Shown here: positions 28,401-36,647 of the stretch, piece after piece
Numbering within the stretch: the first letter of the stretch is position 1
Layout: every line of letters begins with the position of its first letter
Source: Rubripirellula sp.
GTDB lineage: Bacteria > Planctomycetota > Planctomycetia > Pirellulales > Pirellulaceae
Assembly: GCA_028823035.1 (NCBI GenBank)
Contig: JAPKCI010000028.1
Location: 1-44,348, forward strand
Length of the DNA: 44,348 bases
Direction of reading: 5' to 3'
The notes under the pieces: model-generated
What the model saw: only the letters and a program-made list of their open reading frames with translations
Told to the model about the DNA's origin: nothing
Database searches by the model: none
Made by a program: the position numbers and the translations under genes

Positions 28401-29372
28401 ATGAAACACAGTCAAACTCCCAACCTGCATCGACTCCGCGAGCGGGCCGAATTGTTGAAGAATCTTCGTCAGTTCTTTGATGGGCGGGGTTTTTTCGAGG
28501 TTCAGCCACCCTGTTTGAGCAGTGATTGCGTGATCGATCCCTACATCGATCCGCTGCGTGTCAGCACAAGTGAGTTTCAGTTGAGTGCCGATTGGGAAGG
28601 TGAGTTCTTTTTGCAGACTTCGCCCGAGGCTGCGATGAAACGCATGTTAGCCGCTGGCGCGCCGTCGATTTACAGCATTGGTCCAGTCTTTCGCGCCGGA
28701 GAGCAAGGGGAGCAACACAACCTCGAGTTCACCATGCTGGAGTGGTATCAGGTGGGGGCAGATGTCGAGCAGGGGATTCAATTGTTGGGAGCGCTTGCCA
28801 GCAGTATTCTGAATGCGAAGCATTTCGAAGTTCGGCCCTACCGACAGTTGTTTCGCGACGCATGTGGGTTGGATCCGATTGATGCTCCACTGCAAAGTGT
28901 CCTTGAATATGCCAGACACATCGATGCATCACTGGCGGATTCTCTTGTGGAGGATCGTGATGGTCTGTTGGATTTGATTTTGAGTCTTGTGATCCAGCCC
29001 AACCTTGGGCATGAGTGTCCGACGATTGTGCGTGACTACCCATTGAGTCAAGCTGCGCTGGCCAAACCGTCAACGCAGGACGGTCAGTGCGCTGCACGTT
29101 TTGAACTCTTTGTATCTGGCGTTGAGTTGGCCAATGGTTATGACGAACTGCGTGACCCCGATGTGCTTCTGGATCGGTTTCGGGCGTGCAACGACAAGCG
29201 TCAAAAAACAGGACGACGTCCTCTGCCACTGGAGATTCCATTGTTGGAAGCCATGCGTTCCGGGCTTCCACAGTGCGCGGGGGTGGCACTGGGTGTCGAT
29301 CGTCTTTTGACGGTACAGATGGGTGAAACCGAAATTTCCAGTGTCATGCCGTTCACGATTCTGACCGCGTGA
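28401..29372 (+). CDS. epmA: EF-P lysine ligase EpmA (PoxA/GenX type)
   Basis: A paralogue of the lysyl-tRNA synthetase core that attaches beta-lysine to elongation factor P. At 323 residues it has only the class II catalytic core and no N-terminal OB-fold, as expected. Motifs: FFEVQPPCLSSDCVIDPYID near the N-terminus, FFLQTSPEAAMKRMLAAGAP, the class II motif 2 SIGPVFRAGEQGEQHNLEFT followed by MLEWYQVG, and motif 3 GVALGVDRLL near the C-terminus. Neither efp nor epmB is in the window, so the pathway is inferred. The ATG at 28401 starts at the conserved region. The divergent ThiF-like gene lies upstream. Confidence 0.93.
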   Translation: MKHSQTPNLHRLRERAELLKNLRQFFDGRGFFEVQPPCLSSDCVIDPYIDPLRVSTSEFQLSADWEGEFFLQTSPEAAMKRMLAAGAPSIYSIGPVFRAGEQGEQHNLEFTMLEWYQVGADVEQGIQLLGALASSILNAKHFEVRPYRQLFRDACGLDPIDAPLQSVLEYARHIDASLADSLVEDRDGLLDLILSLVIQPNLGHECPTIVRDYPLSQAALAKPSTQDGQCAARFELFVSGVELANGYDELRDPDVLLDRFRACNDKRQKTGRRPLPLEIPLLEAMRSGLPQCAGVALGVDRLLTVQMGETEISSVMPFTILTA

Positions 29373-29438
29373 GAGTAAGTTTTCGCATTTGATTTCCGTC
29401 TCGGTTACAATGGATCAGGCTCGTCTTGGGAGGTTGAT

Positions 29439-29954
29439 ATGAAAGAGTTCGAGACAGATTCACATGGTGGCACGGCAGCCCAGTGTAAAACGACGACACG
29501 CAGACTGGTGGTGAACGCAGCGTTCTTGAAAGACATCAAGGACGATAACCATGACTTAAAAGTTTTGCTGGACAAGATTACTCCGCTGATCCTGTATCAG
29601 CAGACGGCCAAGAATCACTGGCCAGAGCTGATCGCTTTGATTGGTGACTTGCGAGATCAACTGGCACTACACTTTTCTTTGGAAGAAGCCTATGGCTACT
29701 TCGATGATGCGGTCGTTTCATCGCCGTGGTTGAGCGTGATTGCGGAGTCTTTGCGAAACGAACATCCGCGGCTCTTTTCGCGAATTCTGGATCTGGCAGA
29801 TCAATCGCTTGAGATCTGTTCCGACAGCCACGGTCAGGTGTCTCAGTTCATCCGCCGCTTTGATGACTTCCGCAGAGCTTTTGAGATGCACGAGGAAAAG
29901 GAACTGAAGCTGATTCTAGATTCCCTGGATGATGATATCGGTGTGGGTGATTAA
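29439..29954 (+). CDS. Hemerythrin-like domain protein
   Basis: A 171-residue soluble protein whose helices carry the histidine and glutamate spacing of HHE/hemerythrin domains: DDNHDLKVLLDKI (His38), NHWPELIALIGDL, LALHFSLEEAYGYF (His and Glu-Glu), SLRNEHPRLFSRIL and FEMHEEKELKLILDS near the end. This suggests a di-iron four-helix bundle; oxygen, nitric oxide or iron sensing are typical roles, but none is shown. The ATG at 29439 has a strong Shine-Dalgarno GGGAGG (29428-29433), stronger than most in the window. It follows epmA by about 65 bases and converges with the MMPL gene, 30 bases apart. Confidence 0.68.
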   Translation: MKEFETDSHGGTAAQCKTTTRRLVVNAAFLKDIKDDNHDLKVLLDKITPLILYQQTAKNHWPELIALIGDLRDQLALHFSLEEAYGYFDDAVVSSPWLSVIAESLRNEHPRLFSRILDLADQSLEICSDSHGQVSQFIRRFDDFRRAFEMHEEKELKLILDSLDDDIGVGD

Positions 29955-29984
29955 GCCATTGTGCTGGCAAAATCTGTTGATCGG

Positions 29985-32747
29985 CTAGTCGGCTGTCTTT
30001 TTGGCTGCCGACTCGCGGCGGGAAAAGCGGCTAAGGGTCGCTACAAAACTGGGAACGAGGATCGCGCGGACGTAAAAGGTATCGATCAATACCCCCAGCC
30101 CTAAGGCAAAACCGAGTTCTGTGATACCGCGCAACGAGGTGCTGTTGGCATCGCTTGCAAAGCCGAACCAACTGGCAACGCTCGGAAACCAAGACGATGC
30201 AGTCATACTGAAAAACGTTGCCGCCATCACGAGCCCACAGGCGGTGATGATTCCACCTGTGCGTGAAATCGCCCGACGCAGAGCTGAGATCCTGCCAAAG
30301 TTCTTCTGTTCCTCGACGATTCTTGTCACGAGGTAAACGTTGTAATCCTGGCCCACTGCAACGAGGATCACAAACAGAAATAGCGGCAACTTCCAATCCA
30401 GTCCAACGAAGTCGTTGCCGTACGCAAGCTTGAAGAACATTAGCGTCAGTCCGAGTGTTGCGTAATAGCTGATCAGAACGGTTGCGATCAGGTAAAGACA
30501 CAGGCCAAGCCTGCGAATTACAAGCAGAAGAACCGAGAAGACTGCAATCACGACAGCGATTTTAATGCGCCGATTGTCGCGTAAGGTTACTGTCCGCAGA
30601 TCGATGATGGATGGTGTAGTACCAGTTAACACAATGCTGGACTCAGCCCAGTCGGATTCCGGGTCCGCAACCTGTTGATGCAGAAACTGATCGATGTCAC
30701 TTACGATCAGTGCTGTGTCCACTGCAAACGGGTCCCCGTCAATCGTGACATCCAGTCGGGCCATGCGATTTTCGAACGCTGGCAGTGGAGAAAAGAAGTA
30801 TTGTTGCGCAATACGATGACTGCGCAAGGCCCGCCGCCGCCACGAATCACGATTCAACAAACCCATGTCTCTGTCAGGCGGGAAATCACCCAGGGGATCA
30901 TCAACCGTCCGGACTGTTGATACGCCGTTCACGGTGTACAGCTTTTCGGCGAGCGTCTTGATTTGCTTTTCCAGGTCTTTTCGGGGCACATCTTCTGGTT
31001 GCACCAGTAGTACAGTGACAGGATTAATCTGGCCGATGTCAAAGTCGCGAGCCAGCAGACGCAATCCCTGACGACTGGGTGCAGAATGATTCAGTTGCCC
31101 ACTGAAGTTGTAGGTCACGTTGTTTTCGTTCCAGAGCCCATAAGCACCTGGAATCAAGAGCAGTCCAATTCCCAGCATCTGTGTGGTCACGGGATGTCTG
31201 GTCAGCATCAGTGCGATCCAATTCCATAGATTTTCGGTGGAAGATCGCGATTCCAGGTTGGCATTGCCATACAGAGTCAGCGGCGCTGTGTTATCCAGTT
31301 TCACCGGTGTTGGCCAAAACACTATCGGTCCGATTGCTCGCAGTAAGGCTGGCGTCAGTGTGGTGCAAACCAGCAGACCGACAAGCAGACAGATCGCGAT
31401 GATGGGACCCGTGTAGTGAAACTTGCCAAAGCTCGCGATCCACAGCATGCCCAGGCCAACCACGGTTGTCATGGCGCTTCCGGTCAGTGCCCCCATCACC
31501 CCCGATAGTGCATTGGTGCAAGCTTCGTCCCAAGGTGCTTTGGCAGCTTCTTCCCGGAGTCTCGCGATCAAAAACAAACAGTAATCGGTGCCGGCACCAA
31601 ACAGAATGACTACCACAAAGATGCGACTGGTCGTGAAGATTCTCAGGTCGAGTGCCGGAATCGTTCCATCGGTTGACCACTTGGCCAGCAGCGTCACGAG
31701 CGAGGTTGAGACGACGACGGCGACGCCAATCGATAGCATGGGGACGGCGACCAGCAAGGGTGCCCGATAGACGATAGCGAGGATGATCAGGATCATCGCG
31801 ACTGTGATCCACTCGGTGTAACGAATGGCGTCGCGGGCTGCCAGCAGAGTTTCGCCACCGATGGCTGCGGAACCTGTCATCATTAGCTGAAGGCCGGGCT
31901 TGGTGTACTGCATGCTGTAGCCGCGGACGTCTTCCAGCAATTCACGCACGACTTCGACTGTCTGAATATTGCCAGTTGCGGCAAGCTCAGATGAAAGTTG
32001 CAGCACAGCAAGTTGTGCGTTGTCCTGTTTCAGACTGGCACCAATCAATTGGTCATCCCAGCCAAAAATATCGAGCAGTGATGTCCAGCCTGTGAGATCG
32101 CGTTCCGCGATCGGTACTGCAAGCTTTGGCAAGTCCGGCACAAAGATAAGAGCTGCCTCAAAGTCGCGCCCTACATCCTCTTCGGGTTCCTCCAACTCCT
32201 CAAGCAATTTACCACGATCCCAATAGGCGATCGCCATTCTTGGTTCTTGCAGTTGTGGTGCATTGGCAGGAACTTCGTCTGCGATGCGTTCATAAAACGA
32301 TTCATCAACAGTAATGGAATGATCAAAGGCTTCACGGGCTAGTTTGATCCACTGAGCTGACTTGGTGTTGTCCTTGGTTGGTCCCCCCGTATAGCCATAT
32401 TCAATAGCTCGTTGCCAACTCACCTCGCCCAGTCGATGGTACAAGCGTCGGAGTAAATCGAGACCAACGATCTCGTCACGCTTGGTCAGTTTGCTATCTT
32501 CGCGCCCCAGCACCAGAACGATTTGACTGCGGCTTCTCTCGTCAGGAAAAGCCTGGTCCAGCAATTGACCACCAGCGACACTGCTCATTTTGGCTGGCAG
32601 GTATTCGAAGTCACCGTCGTACGCGACATCATTCCATGCAGGAGCGATGAAGCGGATCATGATGGCTGCAAGCAACCAGGCAGTGAGTATGACCCACCAG
32701 TATTGTGTGACGTGCTTTGCCCAACGATGCGAAATTGAATCTTGCAT
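29985..32747 (-). CDS. MMPL-family RND transporter
   Basis: A large inner-membrane transporter of 920 residues made of two RND halves. Each has one lone N-side transmembrane segment, an extracytoplasmic domain and a bundle of five or so segments (about 300-460 and 735-890). The key MMPL membrane motifs are FGAGTDYCLFLIARLREE in the first half and VAVGQDYNVYLVTRIVEE in the second, whose Gly-x-Asp-Tyr residues couple to the proton gradient. Lipids or hydrophobic molecules are the usual cargo of this family; the cargo here is unknown. The tail is basic, ending SRRESAAKK. No adaptor or regulator gene is adjacent. Confidence 0.9.
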   Translation of the reverse strand: MQDSISHRWAKHVTQYWWVILTAWLLAAIMIRFIAPAWNDVAYDGDFEYLPAKMSSVAGGQLLDQAFPDERSRSQIVLVLGREDSKLTKRDEIVGLDLLRRLYHRLGEVSWQRAIEYGYTGGPTKDNTKSAQWIKLAREAFDHSITVDESFYERIADEVPANAPQLQEPRMAIAYWDRGKLLEELEEPEEDVGRDFEAALIFVPDLPKLAVPIAERDLTGWTSLLDIFGWDDQLIGASLKQDNAQLAVLQLSSELAATGNIQTVEVVRELLEDVRGYSMQYTKPGLQLMMTGSAAIGGETLLAARDAIRYTEWITVAMILIILAIVYRAPLLVAVPMLSIGVAVVVSTSLVTLLAKWSTDGTIPALDLRIFTTSRIFVVVILFGAGTDYCLFLIARLREEAAKAPWDEACTNALSGVMGALTGSAMTTVVGLGMLWIASFGKFHYTGPIIAICLLVGLLVCTTLTPALLRAIGPIVFWPTPVKLDNTAPLTLYGNANLESRSSTENLWNWIALMLTRHPVTTQMLGIGLLLIPGAYGLWNENNVTYNFSGQLNHSAPSRQGLRLLARDFDIGQINPVTVLLVQPEDVPRKDLEKQIKTLAEKLYTVNGVSTVRTVDDPLGDFPPDRDMGLLNRDSWRRRALRSHRIAQQYFFSPLPAFENRMARLDVTIDGDPFAVDTALIVSDIDQFLHQQVADPESDWAESSIVLTGTTPSIIDLRTVTLRDNRRIKIAVVIAVFSVLLLVIRRLGLCLYLIATVLISYYATLGLTLMFFKLAYGNDFVGLDWKLPLFLFVILVAVGQDYNVYLVTRIVEEQKNFGRISALRRAISRTGGIITACGLVMAATFFSMTASSWFPSVASWFGFASDANSTSLRGITELGFALGLGVLIDTFYVRAILVPSFVATLSRFSRRESAAKKTAD

Positions 32748-32940
32748 CCGCTGCGTCAGTTGGGTTACGGGGTGGAGGTGGCGGCAAGCAAACTCAGGTA
32801 ATGTAGCAAGATCAGCCTCTCTTGTCGGTCGGGTGATCAGGATCCCGTGTTGCGACCTGCCTTGAGTTCCCTGAAATGTCGTTTTCAGATACCCCCGGGT
32901 GCCGTCATGTTCCAGTCGGCCTGAACACCATGCTATCCCC

Positions 32941-32974
32941 GCTTGGCTTTGCTGGTCCTCGCTTGGCTTTGCTG
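32941..32974. repeat. 20-bp unit, partial tandem duplication
   Basis: GCTTGGCTTTGCTG occurs at 32941-32954 and again at 32961-32974, 20 bases apart, as head-to-tail units whose last six bases have diverged or are missing in the second copy. Confidence 0.85.
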
Positions 32975-33126
32975 ATCATGAACCCGAATCCCGAGTTCGT
33001 GTGGCGGAGCCGAAGCCATGCAGATGTGTTTGCCGGTGGACCATTCTATCGCTATTTGTAACGGTTTGGGCCGGAAATGAAACGATCCAAACGGCTGAGG
33101 TCAGCATCATTGGATTGAGCGAATTC

Positions 33127-33300
33127 CTATCCAAGAGCGGCAATTCGATCCGCTGCTTTGGTCAACTGGGTCTTGTTGTTCAATTGCAATTTGACGGATT
33201 TGAAAATCTGGACGATTTCTTCAAGGATGGGTGAGTCAACTTTTTCAATGACGCTCTCCAGACGAAGTCCAGCACGCGATGCCCGTTTCGCTGAGGTCAC
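33127..33300 (-). CDS. Possible small protein or gene fragment, 57 residues
   Basis: Minus strand, GTG at 33300, stop TAG at 33127-33129. The product is amphipathic and protein-like (SVIEKVDSPILEEIVQIFKS then VKLQLNNKTQLTKAADRIAA), unlike the Arg/Cys-rich shadow ORFs around it. An in-frame stop lies 12 bases upstream of the GTG and no Shine-Dalgarno sequence is seen, so it may be the surviving C-terminal end of a decayed gene. Family unknown. Confidence 0.35.
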   Translation of the reverse strand: MTSAKRASRAGLRLESVIEKVDSPILEEIVQIFKSVKLQLNNKTQLTKAADRIAALG

Positions 33301-33332
33301 ACCATCGGCGGCTTTCTAAGTGGTGATATGAA

Positions 33333-33360
33333 CAAGCCAAGGTGATCAAGCCAAGGTGAT
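33333..33360. repeat. 14-bp tandem duplication
   Basis: Two exact adjacent copies of CAAGCCAAGGTGAT (33333-33346, 33347-33360) in intergenic DNA. Confidence 0.93.
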
Positions 33361-33446
33361 ACAGAGGTGGACCCTCATTGAAGGCCTACGTCATGTCCCG
33401 GTATTGGCGTAGTTGGGATGCGGGAAAGATGGGAAATCTAGCAACG

Positions 33447-33476
33447 AAAAAACCGACTTCCATAGGAAGCCGGTTT
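33447..33476 (-). terminator. Rho-independent terminator of the secreted CxxC protein gene
   Basis: On the minus strand, AAACCGGCTTCC pairs with GGAAGTCGGTTT (one G-U pair) around a TAT loop (33450-33476) and is followed by a run of six T residues (33447-33452, overlapping the stem end). It lies 28 bases past the stop codon at 33504. Confidence 0.88.
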
Positions 33477-33503
33477 ACCGAGTCGTTTCCAATGATGCGA
33501 TGC

Positions 33504-34178
33504 TTATTTGAGAATCCGTTCAATGTCGTTCATGACTGCGGCCACATCGACCTTTTCGGATGTAAAGGTGTGCGTATTGACGACCTGGCTGTCCTTTGCC
33601 ACGACGACGGTCACCTCAGCATCAGCTGGTAGTTTGTAGTTGAGCGGACCGGTTTGAAGCTCTTTCGCCACCACCACAGGAACATGTGTGACTTCAGCGG
33701 CAGTCGCTACTTTTCCAGCAGCTTTTTTGACGTCATAAGAGTTCTCTCCCATGATGGTTACCAAACCCTTAAGGCGGCGGCGTCGGTTTGAGGAAACAGC
33801 CATATCGATTCGTCTGACCAACTCTGTGACACGCCCCCCCGTTCGTCTTGCAAACACCATTATTATCGGACTGGATCCGTACCGACAGCGGTAACAGAGT
33901 TGCTCACCCGGCGCGACACCATCATTGGTGGCTCCAGCGACCTTAGTGACATAGAACACACCCACAGAATCACCCTGCTGCAGCGGGGTCTTGTCAGTTG
34001 GCTGATTCCCGTTTTGAGCGACAGCAGTCACTTGCTGGAGCTGTGCAGCCAGCAAACAGCCCAGTAGTGCAGCGATCAGGCGTCCGCTGGACACGCGAGA
34101 CAGTGATTGTTGTTCCGCGGGTTGACGATGAGGGTTCCAAACGGCACTCAGGGTAATCAGGAATCTTATTCTTACCAC
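33504..34178 (-). CDS. Secreted CxxC protein, planctomycete thioredoxin-fold-like
   Basis: Function unknown. The frame opens at a GTG (34178, 224 residues); a second GTG at 34094 would begin right before the signal peptide SSGRLIAALLGCLLAAQLQQ, cleaved near AVAQ, and may be the true start (196 residues). The mature part has QQGDSVGVFYVTKVAGATND, then GEQLCYRCRYGSSPIIMVFA with a C-Y-R-C pair followed by a beta strand, as in redoxin-type folds, and a C-terminal VTVVVAKDSQVVNTHTF. Proteins with this CYRCRYG signature look familiar from planctomycete secretomes, but I know no assigned function. A strong terminator follows. Confidence 0.65.
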   Translation of the reverse strand: MVRIRFLITLSAVWNPHRQPAEQQSLSRVSSGRLIAALLGCLLAAQLQQVTAVAQNGNQPTDKTPLQQGDSVGVFYVTKVAGATNDGVAPGEQLCYRCRYGSSPIIMVFARRTGGRVTELVRRIDMAVSSNRRRRLKGLVTIMGENSYDVKKAAGKVATAAEVTHVPVVVAKELQTGPLNYKLPADAEVTVVVAKDSQVVNTHTFTSEKVDVAAVMNDIERILK

Positions 34179-34494
34179 CCTTTAGCGGTTCGGAAGTATG
34201 CGCTCGTTTTACGATCTAGATAGCCCTTGATTCAAGATTGGGCGGAAACAGTGATTAACTTGCCTGAGGGCCAGTCCTTTGTGACAGAATGTATCAGCAC
34301 ATTAGGCTGGAAAATTCGCCCAAAAAGCAGCCTTTCAATGATTCTTGCGACGTTTAGATTCGAGTCGCCCGCCAGAGTGATGTGCGATCCACGTCTGTGG
34401 GGGTGTGACAAAACGGTCAGCCAATCAGAACACCAAGCTCAGCTGCTTGGGTCTGTGGGGCGTGGTTTTCGCTCTTCACACGAGAGACGTCAGC
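34179..34494. other. Intergenic region with no visible gene
   Basis: 316 bases between two minus-strand genes. It holds an imperfect inverted repeat CCAAGC/GCTTGG at about 34431-34448 without a T run. The promoter of the secreted CxxC protein is expected at the left end. Nothing else is recognised. Confidence 0.5.
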
Positions 34495-36426
34495 TCACGG
34501 GATCGAGATCGAGTCGAATTCGACTAGCGTCCCGGATGGACCTTTGATTTTTAGTTCCAGTGATTTGATCAAACCTTGCCAGGCACCATTTTCTGGCAAT
34601 GGGATGGAAAGGGTGGACCAATCCCGGTTGGCCTGGATGTCGAAGCGGACGATGGGCTTGAGTGTGTTCTGGGTTGCGTTGGTTGCCATGAATTCAACGC
34701 TGATATCATGATCGGCCCGAGCGACAACGGTGAAATAGCCTCGATTTTTGTTGGCCGACAATTTCAAGTCCTCGCGAACCAGACTGGCGTCTCCGCCGTC
34801 GAGGTAGAAATCGAGGTAACCCTGTCGACCAGCGATGTTGCCCAGTCCGGGCGACCCCGCCCAGCCTTCTGTTTGCCAGCCACCGCAGTCAAACGTGAAT
34901 AACAATTTGCCATCCATTGGATTGCGGCCATTGATCTTCTCCCAAGCATCAGAGAGGCCATCGCCGTCACTGTCCGCGCGGACCGCTTCGTACTCGGGGT
35001 TGACCGCCCGACCCCACTTGTGATCTTGAGCTTGATAGGCCATTTCCTCATCGGACTCTTCACCAACGCCAGCATCGCCTTTCGCAATCCACTTGTCGAG
35101 CAGTAAGCGATGCTGTTCCAGTATCTTTGAATGCGTTGCGTCGGTAGCCAAATTGTTCAATTGGCTCGGATCCGAAATCACATCGTACAGTTCCTCAGCA
35201 GGCCGTTCGCCAAAATAGATTTCTGTCAACTTGGCTGGTAGTGTTCCGTCGGCATACAGTTGCCTCAGGTTGAGAACGTAATCTTTCGAGTCACGGTACT
35301 GAGGTTGCAGAAAGATTCTGTCGGTCTTGAAATTGCGAGTGTAACGATACTGATGGGTGCGGACCGTGCGCACCCGGTCAATGGTATGATCGAGACGATC
35401 CTTTGCCGCGAAGACCGAACTGCGCGGAATCAGTTTTTGGTCAAACAGATTCTGGCCTTCATACCAGTCGGGAATTGGGACTCCTGCCCAAGCAAGGGTC
35501 GTTGCCGACAAGTCCAATAGATTGACCAAGTCATCTCGAACAGAACTGGCGGGTACGTAGGGTGCTGGGCCAGCCATGATAAAGGGGACATGCAAGCCTC
35601 CCTCGGTTGGCATCTGTTTATGACGTACCAAATTGTTTGCTCCGTGATCACCGAGGTAGACAACGATGGTGTTGTCCGCGAGGCCGGAATCCTTGAGCCC
35701 CTTGAGTACCTGACCAATGAAGTCGTCATCTTTGCGGATCGCATCGTAATGCTGAGCTACCACCGTTCGGTACATATCGTTCTGAGGGTAGTCAGGAGGT
35801 ACAGTCACAGTTGATGGATCAACTTTGCGATCCGCTGGGAATTTGGTTGTGTTGTTCTTGCCCCCTGCTGTTTGGATCTGCCCAAAGAATGGCTGGTTTT
35901 CCTGCAGTGTTTTCCAAGGTACCTCACCTCGTGAATTCTTCATTAGCGAATACGTTGCTGGTTCATCCCAGACAAAGTTGTAGTCGGTTTTGCCAAGATT
36001 GAACGTGAAGTAGCCGTTTTCCTGTACCAGTTGTGGCAGTAGTTTGATGCTGGCAGGTAAATTCAGTTTGGCGGGCCCGCGAGACGATCGGTGCTCGTGC
36101 GCGTTAAAGCGGATCTGGTTCTGACCGCCCATCAAGGCCGATCGGCAAGCTGAACAGACGGGTGCTGGCACGAATGCACGTGAGAAAAGAATGCCACGCG
36201 ATGCCAGTGAATCGATGTTGGGCGTAGCTCCCTGATTGATTGGGTCTCCGTAGCAACCTATCCATGGCGAAGTGTCTTCAGCGAACAGCCAAAGAATGTT
36301 CGGTCGGTTCTGTTTGCTGGATTCGGCTTTTTGATTCTGTTGGGCGATGGTGCTGGACGCATCTGAAATCAAGTGGCAATAAAAAGCTAGCAATACAGGG
36401 AGCCAAGGCAGAATTTTTCGTTGCAT
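34495..36426 (-). CDS. Secreted arylsulfatase-type sulfatase
   Basis: Hydrolyses sulfate esters, in planctomycetes usually of algal polysaccharides, outside the cytoplasm. From the ATG at 36426 (643 residues) a signal peptide spans about residues 3-30. The frame is open to 36462, but that would put 12 polar residues before the signal. Metal-site residues are in NILWLFAEDTSPWIGCYGD. The formylglycine motif is C91-S-A-C-R95 in PVCSACRSALMGG, which needs a sulfatase-maturing enzyme not in this window. VVYLGDHGANNL provides the distal metal ligands. The last 170 residues are an added domain with a calcium-binding-like DSDGDGLSDAWE stretch and a probable carbohydrate-binding beta-sandwich. Confidence 0.92.
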   Translation of the reverse strand: MQRKILPWLPVLLAFYCHLISDASSTIAQQNQKAESSKQNRPNILWLFAEDTSPWIGCYGDPINQGATPNIDSLASRGILFSRAFVPAPVCSACRSALMGGQNQIRFNAHEHRSSRGPAKLNLPASIKLLPQLVQENGYFTFNLGKTDYNFVWDEPATYSLMKNSRGEVPWKTLQENQPFFGQIQTAGGKNNTTKFPADRKVDPSTVTVPPDYPQNDMYRTVVAQHYDAIRKDDDFIGQVLKGLKDSGLADNTIVVYLGDHGANNLVRHKQMPTEGGLHVPFIMAGPAPYVPASSVRDDLVNLLDLSATTLAWAGVPIPDWYEGQNLFDQKLIPRSSVFAAKDRLDHTIDRVRTVRTHQYRYTRNFKTDRIFLQPQYRDSKDYVLNLRQLYADGTLPAKLTEIYFGERPAEELYDVISDPSQLNNLATDATHSKILEQHRLLLDKWIAKGDAGVGEESDEEMAYQAQDHKWGRAVNPEYEAVRADSDGDGLSDAWEKINGRNPMDGKLLFTFDCGGWQTEGWAGSPGLGNIAGRQGYLDFYLDGGDASLVREDLKLSANKNRGYFTVVARADHDISVEFMATNATQNTLKPIVRFDIQANRDWSTLSIPLPENGAWQGLIKSLELKIKGPSGTLVEFDSISIP

Positions 36427-36647
36427 GGGGAAGTTGCTTGAGGGAATGAAATCGCGGGTCAAAATCCATGATAGTCATTCTGGGCGTTAGTGTCTGCAAA
36501 TATGCAGTTGTTCCATCAGCCAACTGTGAAGATTACCGCAGTCTAATCTAGCCATTTCTCAAGTTACTTGCCGTCTTGAACCGATCTTGAACGAGTGCGC
36601 ACGCTGTGTGCCCATCATTGTGCAACTGATTTGACCAGGGGTCGTCC

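Larger units (their letters stand above)
32748..33446. other. Mostly gene-free region upstream of the MMPL gene
   Basis: About 700 bases. It contains a possible 57-residue ORF (33127-33300, minus), a 20-bp partial duplication (32941-32974) and an exact 14-bp duplication (33333-33360). The plus-strand ORFs in this stretch are Cys/Arg/Trp-rich and look like shadows. Confidence 0.5.

Noticed and set aside
27239-29372. ThiF-like gene and epmA as one modification system
   Set aside because: They are divergent, and ThiF-type E1 enzymes have no known role in EF-P modification; adjacency alone is not enough.
34431-34448. Hairpin CCAAGC/GCTTGG after the sulfatase gene
   Set aside because: Only six pairs and no T run; not called as a terminator.
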